Made by a program: the position numbers and the translations under genes. A DNA stretch of 64,000 nt from Seonamhaeicola sp. ML3 (lineage in GTDB: Bacteria; Bacteroidota; Bacteroidia; Flavobacteriales; Flavobacteriaceae), in assembly GCF_023273855.1 (NCBI RefSeq), contig NZ_CP096884.1, positions 806,001 through 870,000 of the forward strand, read 5' to 3'. The stretch's first letter is position 1; each line of letters starts with the position of its first letter. The notes under the pieces were generated by a model, which worked only from the letters and a program-made list of their open reading frames with translations, did no database searches and had not been told where the DNA came from. Shown in pieces: positions 17,392-25,936 of this stretch.

Positions 17392-18564
17392 TTATACTTC
17401 TGAAGTTTTATATTTTTTTCTCATATAAATATGCAATCCCAAAAATGCCACAATTAATATAGCTGGTAAAATAGACATGGTTTGTAATGCCTCGGCAGCA
17501 TTAGCATCATCCATAAGTTTTCCCATAACAGGTAATACTAGAGACACAGAAAACATACCCGCACCTCCCATAATGGAGAGTCCAAGGGCACCCGTTTCTG
17601 GCAAATACTCTGCCACAAACCCAAGCATTGTAGGCCAAAAGAACGTAACGCCTACAGCAAAAACCGCTGCTGCTACAAAGGTCATTCCGCCACTGGTAAT
17701 TGTTAACAACCACAACCCTATAAAGGTAAAAAAAGCCGAATATAATAACATCCCCGAAGGACTTAACTTATGCACGACTTGTCCGGCAGAAAGTCGTCCC
17801 AAAGCCATAATACCATTAATAAACGCCAACACCAATAAAGGTGCGGTTACCGATTCTTTTAGCAAGGATTCTATACGCTGCGTAGTCCCTAATTCTGAAG
17901 CGGCCGTTAAAAACATACAGGCTACCATAAATAGAAATAAAGGTTTTAATACGCTAGAGAACATTTTTTTATTGCTTATGCCCATTTGCACACGTTCGGT
18001 AACAGGAATCTTTTGTCCCCAAAACAACACCCCATAAATAACAAGCGGAATGAATAATGTTCCTACCATAACTTGCCAGCTTAACCCTAAAACATCCATA
18101 ACTAGCCAACCTACGAGCGCCCCAATAACGATACCTCCTGGAAACCATACGTGAAATCGGTTTAGCATTTTGGTTTTTTCGTCCGGATACATTGAAGCCA
18201 CCATAGGATTTAAAGCGGCTTCCACAAAACCATTTCCTATACCTATAAATAAGGTTGCTATAAATAGTGAGGTCATAGAATCTGCCATTAGCGTTAATAC
18301 AATTCCAATAGCGTGGGTTATAAACGCCATCCAAGTAATTTTTTTGATACCCAATAAATCCACCAAAGGCCCACCAATAACCATAGCAATAGTAAACCCA
18401 AAAAAGGCTGGCGCAAAGGCATAACCTATTTGCTCTAGTGTTAAGCCTACACCTTCAGGACCAAAAACCGTTTCTAATCTTGCCCTAATAGCAAAGGTCA
18501 TGGCAGTCGTAATTAAAGCCAAACAACTCCCGAGGAATAACCTATTCTTATTAATCGTTTCCAT
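17392..18564 (-). CDS. MFS sugar permease
   Basis: Inner-membrane major facilitator of 390 residues with about 12 hydrophobic segments starting at residue 8 (LFLGSCLALITTAMTFAIRA). Features of the sugar:proton symporter branch include the long loop after helix 6 (IPVTERVQMGISNKKM) and FVEAALNPMVASMYPDEKTK after helix 4. It lies between the exported TIM-barrel gene (26 bp upstream) and the Gfo/Idh/MocA gene (7 bp downstream), so it probably imports the sugar made in the periplasm by the GMC/DUF1080 proteins. A nucleoside or other polyol substrate is possible; sequence alone does not tell. Confidence 0.82.
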   Translation of the reverse strand: METINKNRLFLGSCLALITTAMTFAIRARLETVFGPEGVGLTLEQIGYAFAPAFFGFTIAMVIGGPLVDLLGIKKITWMAFITHAIGIVLTLMADSMTSLFIATLFIGIGNGFVEAALNPMVASMYPDEKTKMLNRFHVWFPGGIVIGALVGWLVMDVLGLSWQVMVGTLFIPLVIYGVLFWGQKIPVTERVQMGISNKKMFSSVLKPLFLFMVACMFLTAASELGTTQRIESLLKESVTAPLLVLAFINGIMALGRLSAGQVVHKLSPSGMLLYSAFFTFIGLWLLTITSGGMTFVAAAVFAVGVTFFWPTMLGFVAEYLPETGALGLSIMGGAGMFSVSLVLPVMGKLMDDANAAEALQTMSILPAILIVAFLGLHIYMRKKYKTSEV

Positions 18565-18590
18565 TTATATTTAGTTTAGTTAGTTGTATG

Positions 18591-19547
18591 TTAAGCAAGT
18601 TGTCTTCCTACTTTCTTTAACAAGTCTCGCGTTGCAGTAATACCTGCTTCTTCAGTCATACCACGGCCTTCAAACTCAATACCCACAAAGCCTGTATACC
18701 CAACTTCCTTAACTAGCTTCATTAATCTTAAGTAGTCTAGTCTCGTTTCGTTTCCTTCTGCATCAAAATGATATGATTTTGCACTTACTGCTTTTGCAAA
18801 CGGTAATAGTTCTTTCACGCCTTTGTAGGTGTCATAGGCCTCCAGACAGTTTCTATCTTTGTCTTTTTGGATACAGAAATTACCAAAATCTGGCAATGTC
18901 CCACAATTTTCATGTTTTATTTGAGAGAACACCTGTGTCATCCACTCGCCATTTGAAGAAAACCCACCATGATTTTCCACTAAAACATTGATATTGGAAC
19001 CCTTTGCAAATTCAGATAATTTAGACAACGAATCTATACTGGCCTTAACAGCCTCATCCCTATCGATACCGCCTGCAAGATTTACACGAATTGCATGACA
19101 GCCTAAAAAGTGAGCCGCTTCTACCCATTTGTAATGATTTTCAATAGCCTTTAAACGCTTTGGAGTATCTGCGTCGGCCAAATTCCCCTCGCCATCAATC
19201 ATTATCAAAACGTTTTGTTGGCCTTCGGCATTGGCTCTAGCATTCATTTCTTTTAAGTAAGACCTGTTTTTGGCCTTATCTTTGAAAAAACTATTAACAT
19301 ATTCTACACCTTCACAATCAAAATATCGTGCTTTTGCAGCAAACTCTAAATTATCCATAGTACCATTACGCAACGAACGATTAAACGACCATTGTGCCAA
19401 TGAAATTTTAAAATGCCATGCAGGATTTTCTATTACTGCCGTAGACGCTTCATTATTCTTGTTTCTATTTTTGCAAGAAGAGAGCCCTAATAGCGACAAC
19501 GCCAATCCTGTTTGACCTGTTTTATAAATAAATTCACGTCTTTTCAT
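18591..19547 (-). CDS. Exported TIM-barrel isomerase-like protein with Tat/lipoprotein signal
   Basis: Xylose-isomerase-like TIM barrel, related to hydroxypyruvate isomerases, 318 residues. The N-terminus MKRREFIYKTGQTGLALSLL has a twin-arginine motif, and a lipobox-like SSC (Cys25) follows, so it should be folded before export and may be lipid-anchored. Likely metal ligands are in NVLVENHGGFSSNGEW, GTLPDFGNFC, SAKSYHFDAEG and FVGIEFEGRG. I used the ATG at 19547 rather than an in-frame GTG 30 bases earlier, since the signal peptide starts exactly there. First gene of the minus-strand sugar operon, divergent in context from the GMC genes. A periplasmic isomerase or lyase acting on 3-keto sugars is inferred. 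Confidence 0.78.
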   Translation of the reverse strand: MKRREFIYKTGQTGLALSLLGLSSCKNRNKNNEASTAVIENPAWHFKISLAQWSFNRSLRNGTMDNLEFAAKARYFDCEGVEYVNSFFKDKAKNRSYLKEMNARANAEGQQNVLIMIDGEGNLADADTPKRLKAIENHYKWVEAAHFLGCHAIRVNLAGGIDRDEAVKASIDSLSKLSEFAKGSNINVLVENHGGFSSNGEWMTQVFSQIKHENCGTLPDFGNFCIQKDKDRNCLEAYDTYKGVKELLPFAKAVSAKSYHFDAEGNETRLDYLRLMKLVKEVGYTGFVGIEFEGRGMTEEAGITATRDLLKKVGRQLA

Positions 19548-19643
19548 TAATACAAATTTAGATGTGTTGGTAAACACGTGAAAATATGTAAATATTAATC
19601 ACGTCCTGTTTATTTTTATTCAGTGAAAGATTTTGAACACAAT

Positions 19644-20687
19644 TTACAATTCAGGATAATCGGCAAGCGATTGCTTTTTACTATATAACTCCCTATACTC
19701 GTTTGGAGAACACTTTTCATGCTTCCTAAACACAGTGGAAAAGTATTGACTTGTGGAGAACCCACACATATAAGCCACCTCTGCAACAGTCAGGTTTTCG
19801 TTCTTGAGCAACACTTCTTTAGACATCTTCAACCTGCACATGGTTAAATACCGCATTGGTGTTAAATTAGTCAATTGCTTGCAATGGTGTGTAAACCTAG
19901 TGAGGCCAACACCTGCAGACCGTGACATTTTACTTATCGTCCAGTTTTCAGCTAGGTTTTTATCCAGCTCCTTTAAAAAGTAAGCCACACTTCTAGAGCT
20001 ATCGGTTAAAGATTCATTAAATTCAATTTTTTCGTTATCCAACAAGTCTAAAATCAATATGAGAAGATAGTTTATTAAAAGGCGTATCCTAGAGGCATTA
20101 CTGCCATTCTCATCGGTATTAACAGCCATATTAATCCGCTTAAAACAGTCTCGCATTCTTTGATCTGTTTTCAATATCGATTTCTCATTTTGCCTTAAAA
20201 ACTTGGTCAACCGAGAAAGATCAGCTTCCGTAAGGGTAATCCAATCTGGCCAAACCCAGTCTTGGTGGGGTCTACGTACCCCCAAATCTATAATAACCCA
20301 ATAAAATTTCCCCATACCTATGTGCGGATTCCCAACTTTATGCGCTTCCCAAGGACGCGTTATAGTTAAATGATTTGGCGTTAACAACACCTCCTTGTTT
20401 TCTTGAGAATACGGCATAGAACCTGATTCCAAAAAGTGAAATTCTATCCCTTCATTTCTATGCCAATCCAAACCCCAATCCTGTGGTTCGTTGGCATCCC
20501 AATACCCTATACTGTTCAACCCGACAGTATTATCGTCTAACCTGTCGCCAGGATATGTATGACGCGCCAATGCCTTGAATTTTAATTTCTTTCTCCTAAA
20601 AGCATCAATTAGCGGCAAACACGTATCTGCATGATAGACCACACCTCCGGCCTCATAAGGCTCTATCTGTTGTATATTTATTTTCAC
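19644..20687 (-). CDS. AraC-family transcriptional regulator
   Basis: Regulator of 347 residues. The N-terminal half is a cupin-like sensing domain (GIEFHFLESGSMPYSQENKE and LTITRPWEAHKVGNPHIGMG). The C-terminal ~100 residues carry two helix-turn-helix motifs: WTISKMSRSAGVGLTRFTHH and LTVAEVAYMCGFSTSQYFST, then FRKHEKCSPNEYRE, the classic AraC ending. It is transcribed away from the GMC oxidoreductase gene across a 148-bp gap and towards nothing but the sugar operon that follows on its own strand, so it is the obvious controller of both arms, probably responding to a sugar. Confidence 0.9.
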   Translation of the reverse strand: MKINIQQIEPYEAGGVVYHADTCLPLIDAFRRKKLKFKALARHTYPGDRLDDNTVGLNSIGYWDANEPQDWGLDWHRNEGIEFHFLESGSMPYSQENKEVLLTPNHLTITRPWEAHKVGNPHIGMGKFYWVIIDLGVRRPHQDWVWPDWITLTEADLSRLTKFLRQNEKSILKTDQRMRDCFKRINMAVNTDENGSNASRIRLLINYLLILILDLLDNEKIEFNESLTDSSRSVAYFLKELDKNLAENWTISKMSRSAGVGLTRFTHHCKQLTNLTPMRYLTMCRLKMSKEVLLKNENLTVAEVAYMCGFSTSQYFSTVFRKHEKCSPNEYRELYSKKQSLADYPEL

Positions 20688-20835
20688 TGAAATATTTTAG
20701 ACAATTAACCTGTGTAAATTAGTTATTTTTCCGAATACTATAAAGAAACTAAGAGTTTTCTATTGATTCTCATATTTCTTTTTATACTTTCTACCAAATT
20801 AATAACACAACCTGCTATGGCAAACAAGTAAATTT

Positions 20836-22548
20836 ATGAGCATAAATAATTCTGTAAAAACATTAAGTAAGTACGACGCTATCGTTATAGGAACAGGTAT
20901 AACGGGGGGATGGGCCGCAAAGGAATTGTGCGAAAACGGACTTACAACTCTGGTACTGGAAAGAGGTAGAATGGTAGAACATATTAAAGACTATCCTACA
21001 GCACATCTAGACCCTTGGGATATGGAACTTCACGGTGAACCCACAGCCGAAGAACTTGCTCAACAATTCAAGCAAGCCAGAACAAGCTATGTGGTTAAAA
21101 AAGATTCCAGACATTGGTTTGTTAATGACCTAGAACACCCTTATAACGAGAAAAAAAGATTTGATTGGATGAGAGGATATCACGTTGGTGGACGCTCGAT
21201 TATGTGGGGCAGGCAATCTTACCGATTAAGCGATTTGGACTTTGAAGCCAACATAAAAGATGGTCACGGAGTCGACTGGCCAATTCGCTATAAAGACTTA
21301 GAACCTTGGTACAGTTACGTAGAGCGTTATGTTGGCATTAGCGGAGAGGCATTGGGTCTGCCACAATTACCCGATAGTGTTTTTGAACCTCCTATGGAAC
21401 TTAATTGTGTTGAAGAACATCTTAAAGCTGAAATGGCAAAAAACCAAGGACGTATTTTAACTATCGGAAGAGTTGCTAATGATACAGGAAGCACTCCTCG
21501 CGAAGGACGAGGCAAATGCCAATTTAGAGCAAGATGCAGGCGTGGATGCCCTTATGGTGGGTATTTTAGCAGTAATGCGTCTACACTACCTGCTGCTGCC
21601 CGTACTGGAAACATGACTTTGAGACCTCATTCTATTGCCTATGAAATTGTGTATGATGATACACATAAAAAAGCAACAGGCGTTAAAATAATTGATGCAG
21701 AAACCAAAGAAAAATTAGAGTTTGAAGCCGACATTATTTTCTGTTGCGCTTCTGCCATTGCATCGGCTTCTATCTTAATGCAATCGAAATCTTCCCGATT
21801 TCCAAACGGATTGGGTAATGATTCTGGAGAATTAGGTCACAACATAATGGATCACCATTTAGGATCAGGGGCTTCTGGAACTATTGACGGTTTTGATGAC
21901 AAATACTATAAAGGACGAAGACCCAATGGCATCTACATTCCTCGTTTTAGAAACCTGGGCGACAAAGCTAGCGAACAAAAAGCATTTTTAAGAGGGTATG
22001 GCTATCAAGGCGGAGCAGGAAGACGAGGTATTTTTGAACACGTAGCAGAACTTGGTTATGGTGCAGATTTTAAAGAAAAATTACTAGAACCTGGACCATG
22101 GCGTATGGGGCTTGGCGGCTTTGGTGAGTGCCTTCCTTATCACGAGAATAAAATGACTTTGGATTATGAAAAATTAGACCAATGGGGGTTACCAACAATA
22201 ACGTTTGATGCTGAGTGGAAAGAAAACGAAATAAACATGCGCAAAGATATCGTTGAGCAAGCAGCCATAATGCTAGAAAAGGCGGGTTTTAAAAATATTC
22301 AAACCTTTAATAGAAAAAACGCCCCAGGTATAGGGATTCACGAGATGGGAACTGCTAGAATGGGTCGAGACCCTAAAACATCGGTACTCAATAAGTACAA
22401 TCAAATTCACAGTGTAACCAATGTATATGTAACTGATGGCGCCTGTATGACCTCAGCAGGGTGTCAAAATCCTTCATTAACCTATATGGCAATAACTGCC
22501 CGAGCAGCAAATCATGCTGTTAAACAATTTAAAACCAAACACTCATGA
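20836..22548 (+). CDS. GMC-type FAD oxidoreductase with three-cysteine motif (glucoside/glucose dehydrogenase-like large subunit)
   Basis: Catalytic subunit of a probable periplasmic sugar dehydrogenase, 570 residues. The FAD motif is YDAIVIGTGITGGWAAKELC from residue 13. The catalytic pair near the C-terminus is His502 (GIHEMGTARMG) and Asn545 (GCQNPSLTYMA). Between them lies Cys228-x5-Cys234-x3-Cys238 (CQFRARCRRGCPYGG), the same spacing as the cysteines that hold a [3Fe-4S] cluster in FAD-glucose dehydrogenase. It has no signal peptide of its own but overlaps, by 4 bp, the gene of a Tat-signal small subunit, so it probably rides out with that partner. Glucoside 3-dehydrogenase is the leading idea, with other sugar or polyol oxidations possible. 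Confidence 0.85.
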   Translation: MSINNSVKTLSKYDAIVIGTGITGGWAAKELCENGLTTLVLERGRMVEHIKDYPTAHLDPWDMELHGEPTAEELAQQFKQARTSYVVKKDSRHWFVNDLEHPYNEKKRFDWMRGYHVGGRSIMWGRQSYRLSDLDFEANIKDGHGVDWPIRYKDLEPWYSYVERYVGISGEALGLPQLPDSVFEPPMELNCVEEHLKAEMAKNQGRILTIGRVANDTGSTPREGRGKCQFRARCRRGCPYGGYFSSNASTLPAAARTGNMTLRPHSIAYEIVYDDTHKKATGVKIIDAETKEKLEFEADIIFCCASAIASASILMQSKSSRFPNGLGNDSGELGHNIMDHHLGSGASGTIDGFDDKYYKGRRPNGIYIPRFRNLGDKASEQKAFLRGYGYQGGAGRRGIFEHVAELGYGADFKEKLLEPGPWRMGLGGFGECLPYHENKMTLDYEKLDQWGLPTITFDAEWKENEINMRKDIVEQAAIMLEKAGFKNIQTFNRKNAPGIGIHEMGTARMGRDPKTSVLNKYNQIHSVTNVYVTDGACMTSAGCQNPSLTYMAITARAANHAVKQFKTKHS

Positions 22549-23129
22549 AACGTAGAGATGCCATAAAACAAATTGGTTTAACACTTGGGTATTCTGCCAT
22601 TGCACCTAGTGCTTTAAGTATTTTACAAAGCTGTACGAATGATACCGAAACATGGACTCCCATTTTCTTTTCTATTGAAGAAAGTATAGTCATTACCAAA
22701 TTAGTAGATTTTATACTACCAAAAACCCAATCTACACCGGGAGCTTTAGATGTTAATATCCCTGAATTTTTAGATCTTTATGCATCCAAAGTTTATGACA
22801 TTGAAGCCAAGGAGAAGTACAGCAAAGGTATAAACAGCATCATGGAGGAATTACCAATTCCTGAATCTGGAGCTAAAGATTTAACTAACGAAGACTACAC
22901 GACTATATTGGACAAGTATTTAAAACCTTCAAAAGAGGAAGAAATCTTATTTAAAAAAGAAAAAAACCTTGTATTCAAATCCTTGGTAAACTTAAGAAAC
23001 CAAACGGTTTGGGCTTTTAAAACCAGTGAATTGGTTGGGGAAACCATTCTAGCCTATGACCCTATCCCTGCTGTACAAAAGGGTTGCATCTCTATTGAAG
23101 AAACCAATGGCAAAGCCTGGTCTTTATAA
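22545..23129 (+). CDS. Gluconate 2-dehydrogenase subunit 3 family protein (small, Tat-signal subunit)
   Basis: Small partner of GMC dehydrogenases, 194 residues. The N-terminus MKRRDAIKQIGLTLGYSAIA has twin arginines (Arg3-Arg4), and LQSC (Cys30) gives a possible lipobox, so export by Tat and membrane anchoring are expected. The body (VITKLVDFILPKTQSTPGAL, IPEFLDLYASKVYD) fits the family. Start overlaps the end of the GMC gene (ATGA). In related sugar dehydrogenases this subunit carries the signal for the complex and helps mature the flavoprotein; the third component, a cytochrome c, is not encoded nearby. Confidence 0.83.
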   Translation: MKRRDAIKQIGLTLGYSAIAPSALSILQSCTNDTETWTPIFFSIEESIVITKLVDFILPKTQSTPGALDVNIPEFLDLYASKVYDIEAKEKYSKGINSIMEELPIPESGAKDLTNEDYTTILDKYLKPSKEEEILFKKEKNLVFKSLVNLRNQTVWAFKTSELVGETILAYDPIPAVQKGCISIEETNGKAWSL

Positions 23130-23149
23130 AAAGAAACATCACACCTACT

Positions 23150-23932
23150 ATGAGACACTTCAAAAACACTTTATTAATACTCTTTATAACATTAACATGC
23201 TATTCCTGTAAAACCAATGAAGAAAAAAAAGACTGGGTAACATTATTTAACGGAAAGAATCTTGAAGGTTGGACCCCAAAAATAATGGGTTATGAATTCG
23301 GTGACAATTACAAAAACACATTTATCGTTGAAGATGGCCTATTAAAAGTTTCTTATAAAGCCTACGATTCTTTTAACAATGCCTTCGGACATCTATTCTA
23401 CAAAACACCATATAGCAACTACAAATTTAGAATGGATTATCGATTTACAGGTCAACAAGTTTCTGGAGGTAAGGCTTGGGCACTCAGAAATAGTGGCATT
23501 ATGATTCATTGTGAAGACCCAAAGGGCATGGAGATAAACCAAAACTTTCCTGTTTGTATTGAAGTCCAATTACTTGGCGGAAATGGTCTAGATGAACGCC
23601 CCACAGGAAATTTATGCACACCCGGAACACACGTGTTTTACAAAGATTCCTTAATTACTGAGCACATTATAAAATCATCATCAAAAACCTTTCATGGTGA
23701 GCAATGGGTAAATGTTGAAATTGAGGTTAGAAACGATTCCATTATCAAACACTTTATAAATGGCAAAGAGGTTTTACATTACACAAAACCACATATTGGA
23801 GGTGGTGCGGTAAACACAGGAGATAAATGGAAACCAAAAGAAAACCAACCCTTAAAAGACGGTTATATTTCACTACAGAGTGAAAGTCATCCAGTGGAGT
23901 TTAAGAATATTGAATTATTGGAGTTGAAATAA
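23150..23932 (+). CDS. DUF1080 (3-keto-disaccharide hydrolase family) lipoprotein, second copy
   Basis: Second PF06439 protein of the locus, 260 residues. Signal peptide with CYSC lipobox-like end (Cys20), then the jelly-roll domain from WVTLFNGKNLEGWTPKIMGY, with SGIMIHCEDPKGMEINQNFP and VCIEVQLLGGNG as conserved strands. It has more insertions than the copy at 14182 and only general similarity to it. The gene starts 20 bp after the GMC small-subunit gene, so oxidation and cleavage of the glycoside would be made from one message. Activity on 3-keto glycosides is inferred from the family name and the neighbours. Confidence 0.83.
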   Translation: MRHFKNTLLILFITLTCYSCKTNEEKKDWVTLFNGKNLEGWTPKIMGYEFGDNYKNTFIVEDGLLKVSYKAYDSFNNAFGHLFYKTPYSNYKFRMDYRFTGQQVSGGKAWALRNSGIMIHCEDPKGMEINQNFPVCIEVQLLGGNGLDERPTGNLCTPGTHVFYKDSLITEHIIKSSSKTFHGEQWVNVEIEVRNDSIIKHFINGKEVLHYTKPHIGGGAVNTGDKWKPKENQPLKDGYISLQSESHPVEFKNIELLELK

Positions 23933-24007
23933 AACTCACATCTAGCTTAACTGAAACAGATAGTTTAACCAATTACAAATCTGTCAAGACAAATTAACAA
24001 AATCAAT

Positions 24008-24038
24008 TATTGATATATCAATATATTTGTTATATTTG
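24008..24038 (+). promoter_or_regulatory. marR promoter with overlapping palindromic operator
   Basis: TTG (24010-24012), 18 bases, TATATTTG (24031-24038) is a strong Bacteroidota promoter. The 16-bp perfect palindrome TATTGATATATCAATA (24008-24023) covers the upstream element. The core recurs after the gene at 24505-24518, as expected for an autoregulating MarR protein. Confidence 0.75.
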
Positions 24039-24057
24039 TACTTATAAATTTTCATTC

Positions 24058-24486
24058 ATGAAAAAGATAGAAGATGTTATATTATTTCAAATAGACTTAA
24101 CTAGCAAGGTTTCTAAACAGTACTCACAAAAAGAATTCAACAAAAACAAACTAGGGATTACTGTAGAGCAGTGGATTATACTGAAAATTATTTCAGAATC
24201 ATCAAACCTTTCACAAAGAGATATAGCTGAAAAATCTTATCGTGATACCGCTTCAATAACACGTACTATTGATTTATTAGAGAAAAAGGAACTTCTGTTG
24301 AGAAAATCATTACCTAATAATAGAAGAACCTACCACGTATGTTTAACAAAAAAAGGACAACAGTTTATTGACAATAATATGAAACTCATACAATCTCACA
24401 GAAATAAAAGCATAGAAAATCTTACTACAGATGAGCTCAATCTTTTGAGCAATCTATTATTGAAAATTAGAAAAAACATGGCATAA
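24058..24486 (+). CDS. MarR-family transcriptional regulator
   Basis: Winged-helix regulator of 142 residues. The recognition region reads SNLSQRDIAEKSYRDTASIT followed by RTIDLLEKKELLLRK, and the wing is SLPNNRRTYHVCLTKKGQQF. I start it at ATG 24058 (MKKIEDVILFQ); an in-frame TTG at 24010 is part of the promoter and cannot be translated. A palindrome over the promoter and another behind the gene point to self-control and control of the following lipoprotein genes. The signal sensed is unknown; many MarR proteins respond to oxidants or small aromatic compounds. Confidence 0.88.
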   Translation: MKKIEDVILFQIDLTSKVSKQYSQKEFNKNKLGITVEQWIILKIISESSNLSQRDIAEKSYRDTASITRTIDLLEKKELLLRKSLPNNRRTYHVCLTKKGQQFIDNNMKLIQSHRNKSIENLTTDELNLLSNLLLKIRKNMA

Positions 24487-24504
24487 TATTTTTTTAATAT
24501 ATAA

Positions 24505-24518
24505 ATTGATATATCAAT
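24505..24518. promoter_or_regulatory. Second palindromic MarR operator
   Basis: ATTGATATATCAAT is identical to the centre of the palindrome at 24008-24023. It lies 18 bp after the marR stop and about 225 bp before the DOMON gene. I see no clear TAnnTTTG box near it. The rest of the gap to 24743 is AT-rich with a run of A near 24640. Confidence 0.65.
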
Positions 24519-24743
24519 AATTGATTTTATACCAAATATATAATAACTAAAGTGTGTATTGAAATGACGAAAAGTTGTTCTAAGAAAACAATCCCAAAAG
24601 AATAGAAAATTGACGAATCATAAAAAAATTACTATCCAAAAAAAAAAAAAATAAACTAATACGTCTTTAACTAGAGCTGTAAACTTAGCAAGAAAAGAGC
24701 TGCTTGTAGAAATATAAATAATAGCAAAAACAAAAAACAGATA

Positions 24744-25247
24744 ATGATGAAACAAATAATGACAATGCTTATGGCATTACTTACTGCGGCTTGTAATGCC
24801 CAAGAAAATGAAAATAAAAGCATCACCAAAAATAAAATGACTGTAAGTTGGCATTTCAAAAATGACAGAATACACTTTGAAATGGCCGCTCCTACTAGCG
24901 GTTGGGTAACTATAGGTTTCAATACAAAAACTGGAATTTCAGGAGCGTATTTACTTATGGGAAATGTGGTTAAAGACAAAGTTAATCTTGTTGAATATTA
25001 CACAAAAAGTCCAGGCAACTATGACCCAATATCAAAATTTGGAGTTAATCCACAAGTTGAAAATATTGAAGGTAAAGAACAGTTTCGTAAAACTACCATT
25101 AGATTTTCACTTCCAACAACTTCAATAAGTAAATATCAAAAAGACCTGTCAGAAGGCATGAAGTATTATATGATTATGGCATATAGTCAAGAGGATGATT
25201 TTCAGCATCACTCTATCATGAGAACATCAGTTAACGTTAAACTTTAA
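24744..25247 (+). CDS. DOMON-domain lipoprotein
   Basis: Lipoprotein of 167 residues with lipobox TAAC (Cys17). The domain from about residue 30 (MTVSWHFKNDRIHFEMAAPT, then GWVTIGFNTKTG) matches the DOMON fold, a beta sandwich that binds haem or sugar in cytochrome-domain proteins. The typical pattern of a WVxIGF strand followed by a glycine-rich turn is present. Met9 in LLMGNV-like strands or the His pair near the end (QHHSIMRTS) could hold a ligand, but that is guesswork. It follows the MarR gene by 257 bp and precedes an NTF2-like lipoprotein. Function unknown; a redox or binding role at the cell surface or periplasm is inferred. Confidence 0.68.
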   Translation: MMKQIMTMLMALLTAACNAQENENKSITKNKMTVSWHFKNDRIHFEMAAPTSGWVTIGFNTKTGISGAYLLMGNVVKDKVNLVEYYTKSPGNYDPISKFGVNPQVENIEGKEQFRKTTIRFSLPTTSISKYQKDLSEGMKYYMIMAYSQEDDFQHHSIMRTSVNVKL

Positions 25248-25327
25248 AAAAATTATGAAGGAAATGAATTATCATTAATCAAATTATTTAACAAAAAAGA
25301 GTATTAATTAATAAAAACAAAATTATA

Positions 25328-25756
25328 ATGAAATCAATAAAAAAAATCGTTTTGACTTGTTTCATATTTTCTGCTTTGTGTTGCAGTTCTCAAAATTCAG
25401 AACTTGAAAATATAAAAGAAGTAATTACAGCCTTTGCAAAAGCAGGAGACAAAAATGATTCGCAAGAATTGGCTATGTATTTAGATGATAATTATCGAAT
25501 AGTTATGAATCGTCTATTTGGAAGTGAGTCTGTTGTTATTATGGACAAATCTACATATCTTAAAAAAATTGAATCAAAAGAATTTGGAGGAGACAAACGT
25601 CAATTAAACTTCGAAAACATTACAATTAACGGTTCATCTGCAAGCGTCAAGGTAACCTTTAAAGGAGAAAAAATGACATTTGTTGCTATTCTTTGTTTAA
25701 TACAGAATAAAGAAGGAAAATGGAAACTTGTGAGTGATATCCCTGTAATAAAATAA
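25328..25756 (+). CDS. NTF2-like (lumazine-binding-like) lipoprotein
   Basis: Small lipoprotein of 142 residues; signal peptide ends with SALCC (Cys18 or Cys19). The body ENIKEVITAFAKAGDKNDSQ, then ELAMYLDDNYRIV and later strands ending GKWKLVSDIPVIK, fits the cone-shaped SnoaL/NTF2 fold, most like the putative lumazine-binding group. These domains bind small hydrophobic ligands or act as simple enzymes. It is 80 bp after the DOMON gene and followed by a strong terminator, so the two genes form the end of the MarR unit. I cannot assign a function. Confidence 0.65.
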   Translation: MKSIKKIVLTCFIFSALCCSSQNSELENIKEVITAFAKAGDKNDSQELAMYLDDNYRIVMNRLFGSESVVIMDKSTYLKKIESKEFGGDKRQLNFENITINGSSASVKVTFKGEKMTFVAILCLIQNKEGKWKLVSDIPVIK

Positions 25757-25775
25757 GGTACATTAAAACCTTAGG

Positions 25776-25807
25776 AAAGTGCAAATCTTTAGATTTGCAC
25801 TTTTTTT
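25776..25807 (+). terminator. Rho-independent terminator after the NTF2-like gene
   Basis: Perfect 12-bp stem AAAGTGCAAATC / GATTTGCACTTT with loop TTTA and a T-run to 25807. Confidence 0.9.
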
Positions 25808-25884
25808 ACTTTAAAAATGAAATGTTAGTTTTTAGTAAGCTCCTTTTCATACTCTAACCGTAAACAACCCAAAATAAAACGAAT

Positions 25885-25916
25885 AAAAAAAGACTGTCTC
25901 GAGACAGTCTTTTTTT
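25885..25916 (-). terminator. Terminator downstream of metK
   Basis: AGACTGTCTC / GAGACAGTCT flanked by A and T runs on both sides, so it can work in either direction. It stands 20 bp after the metK stop on the minus strand. Confidence 0.88.
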
Positions 25917-25936
25917 GATATTTATCGATTTGGAAA

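Noticed and set aside
17477-18037. A 186-codon plus-strand frame opposite the MFS permease gene
   Set aside because: Antisense shadow of a membrane protein gene, with low-complexity composition and no promoter.
24010-24057. In-frame upstream start (TTG) for the MarR protein
   Set aside because: The TTG is the -33 element of the promoter and lies before the transcription start; ATG 24058 gives the normal N-terminus.
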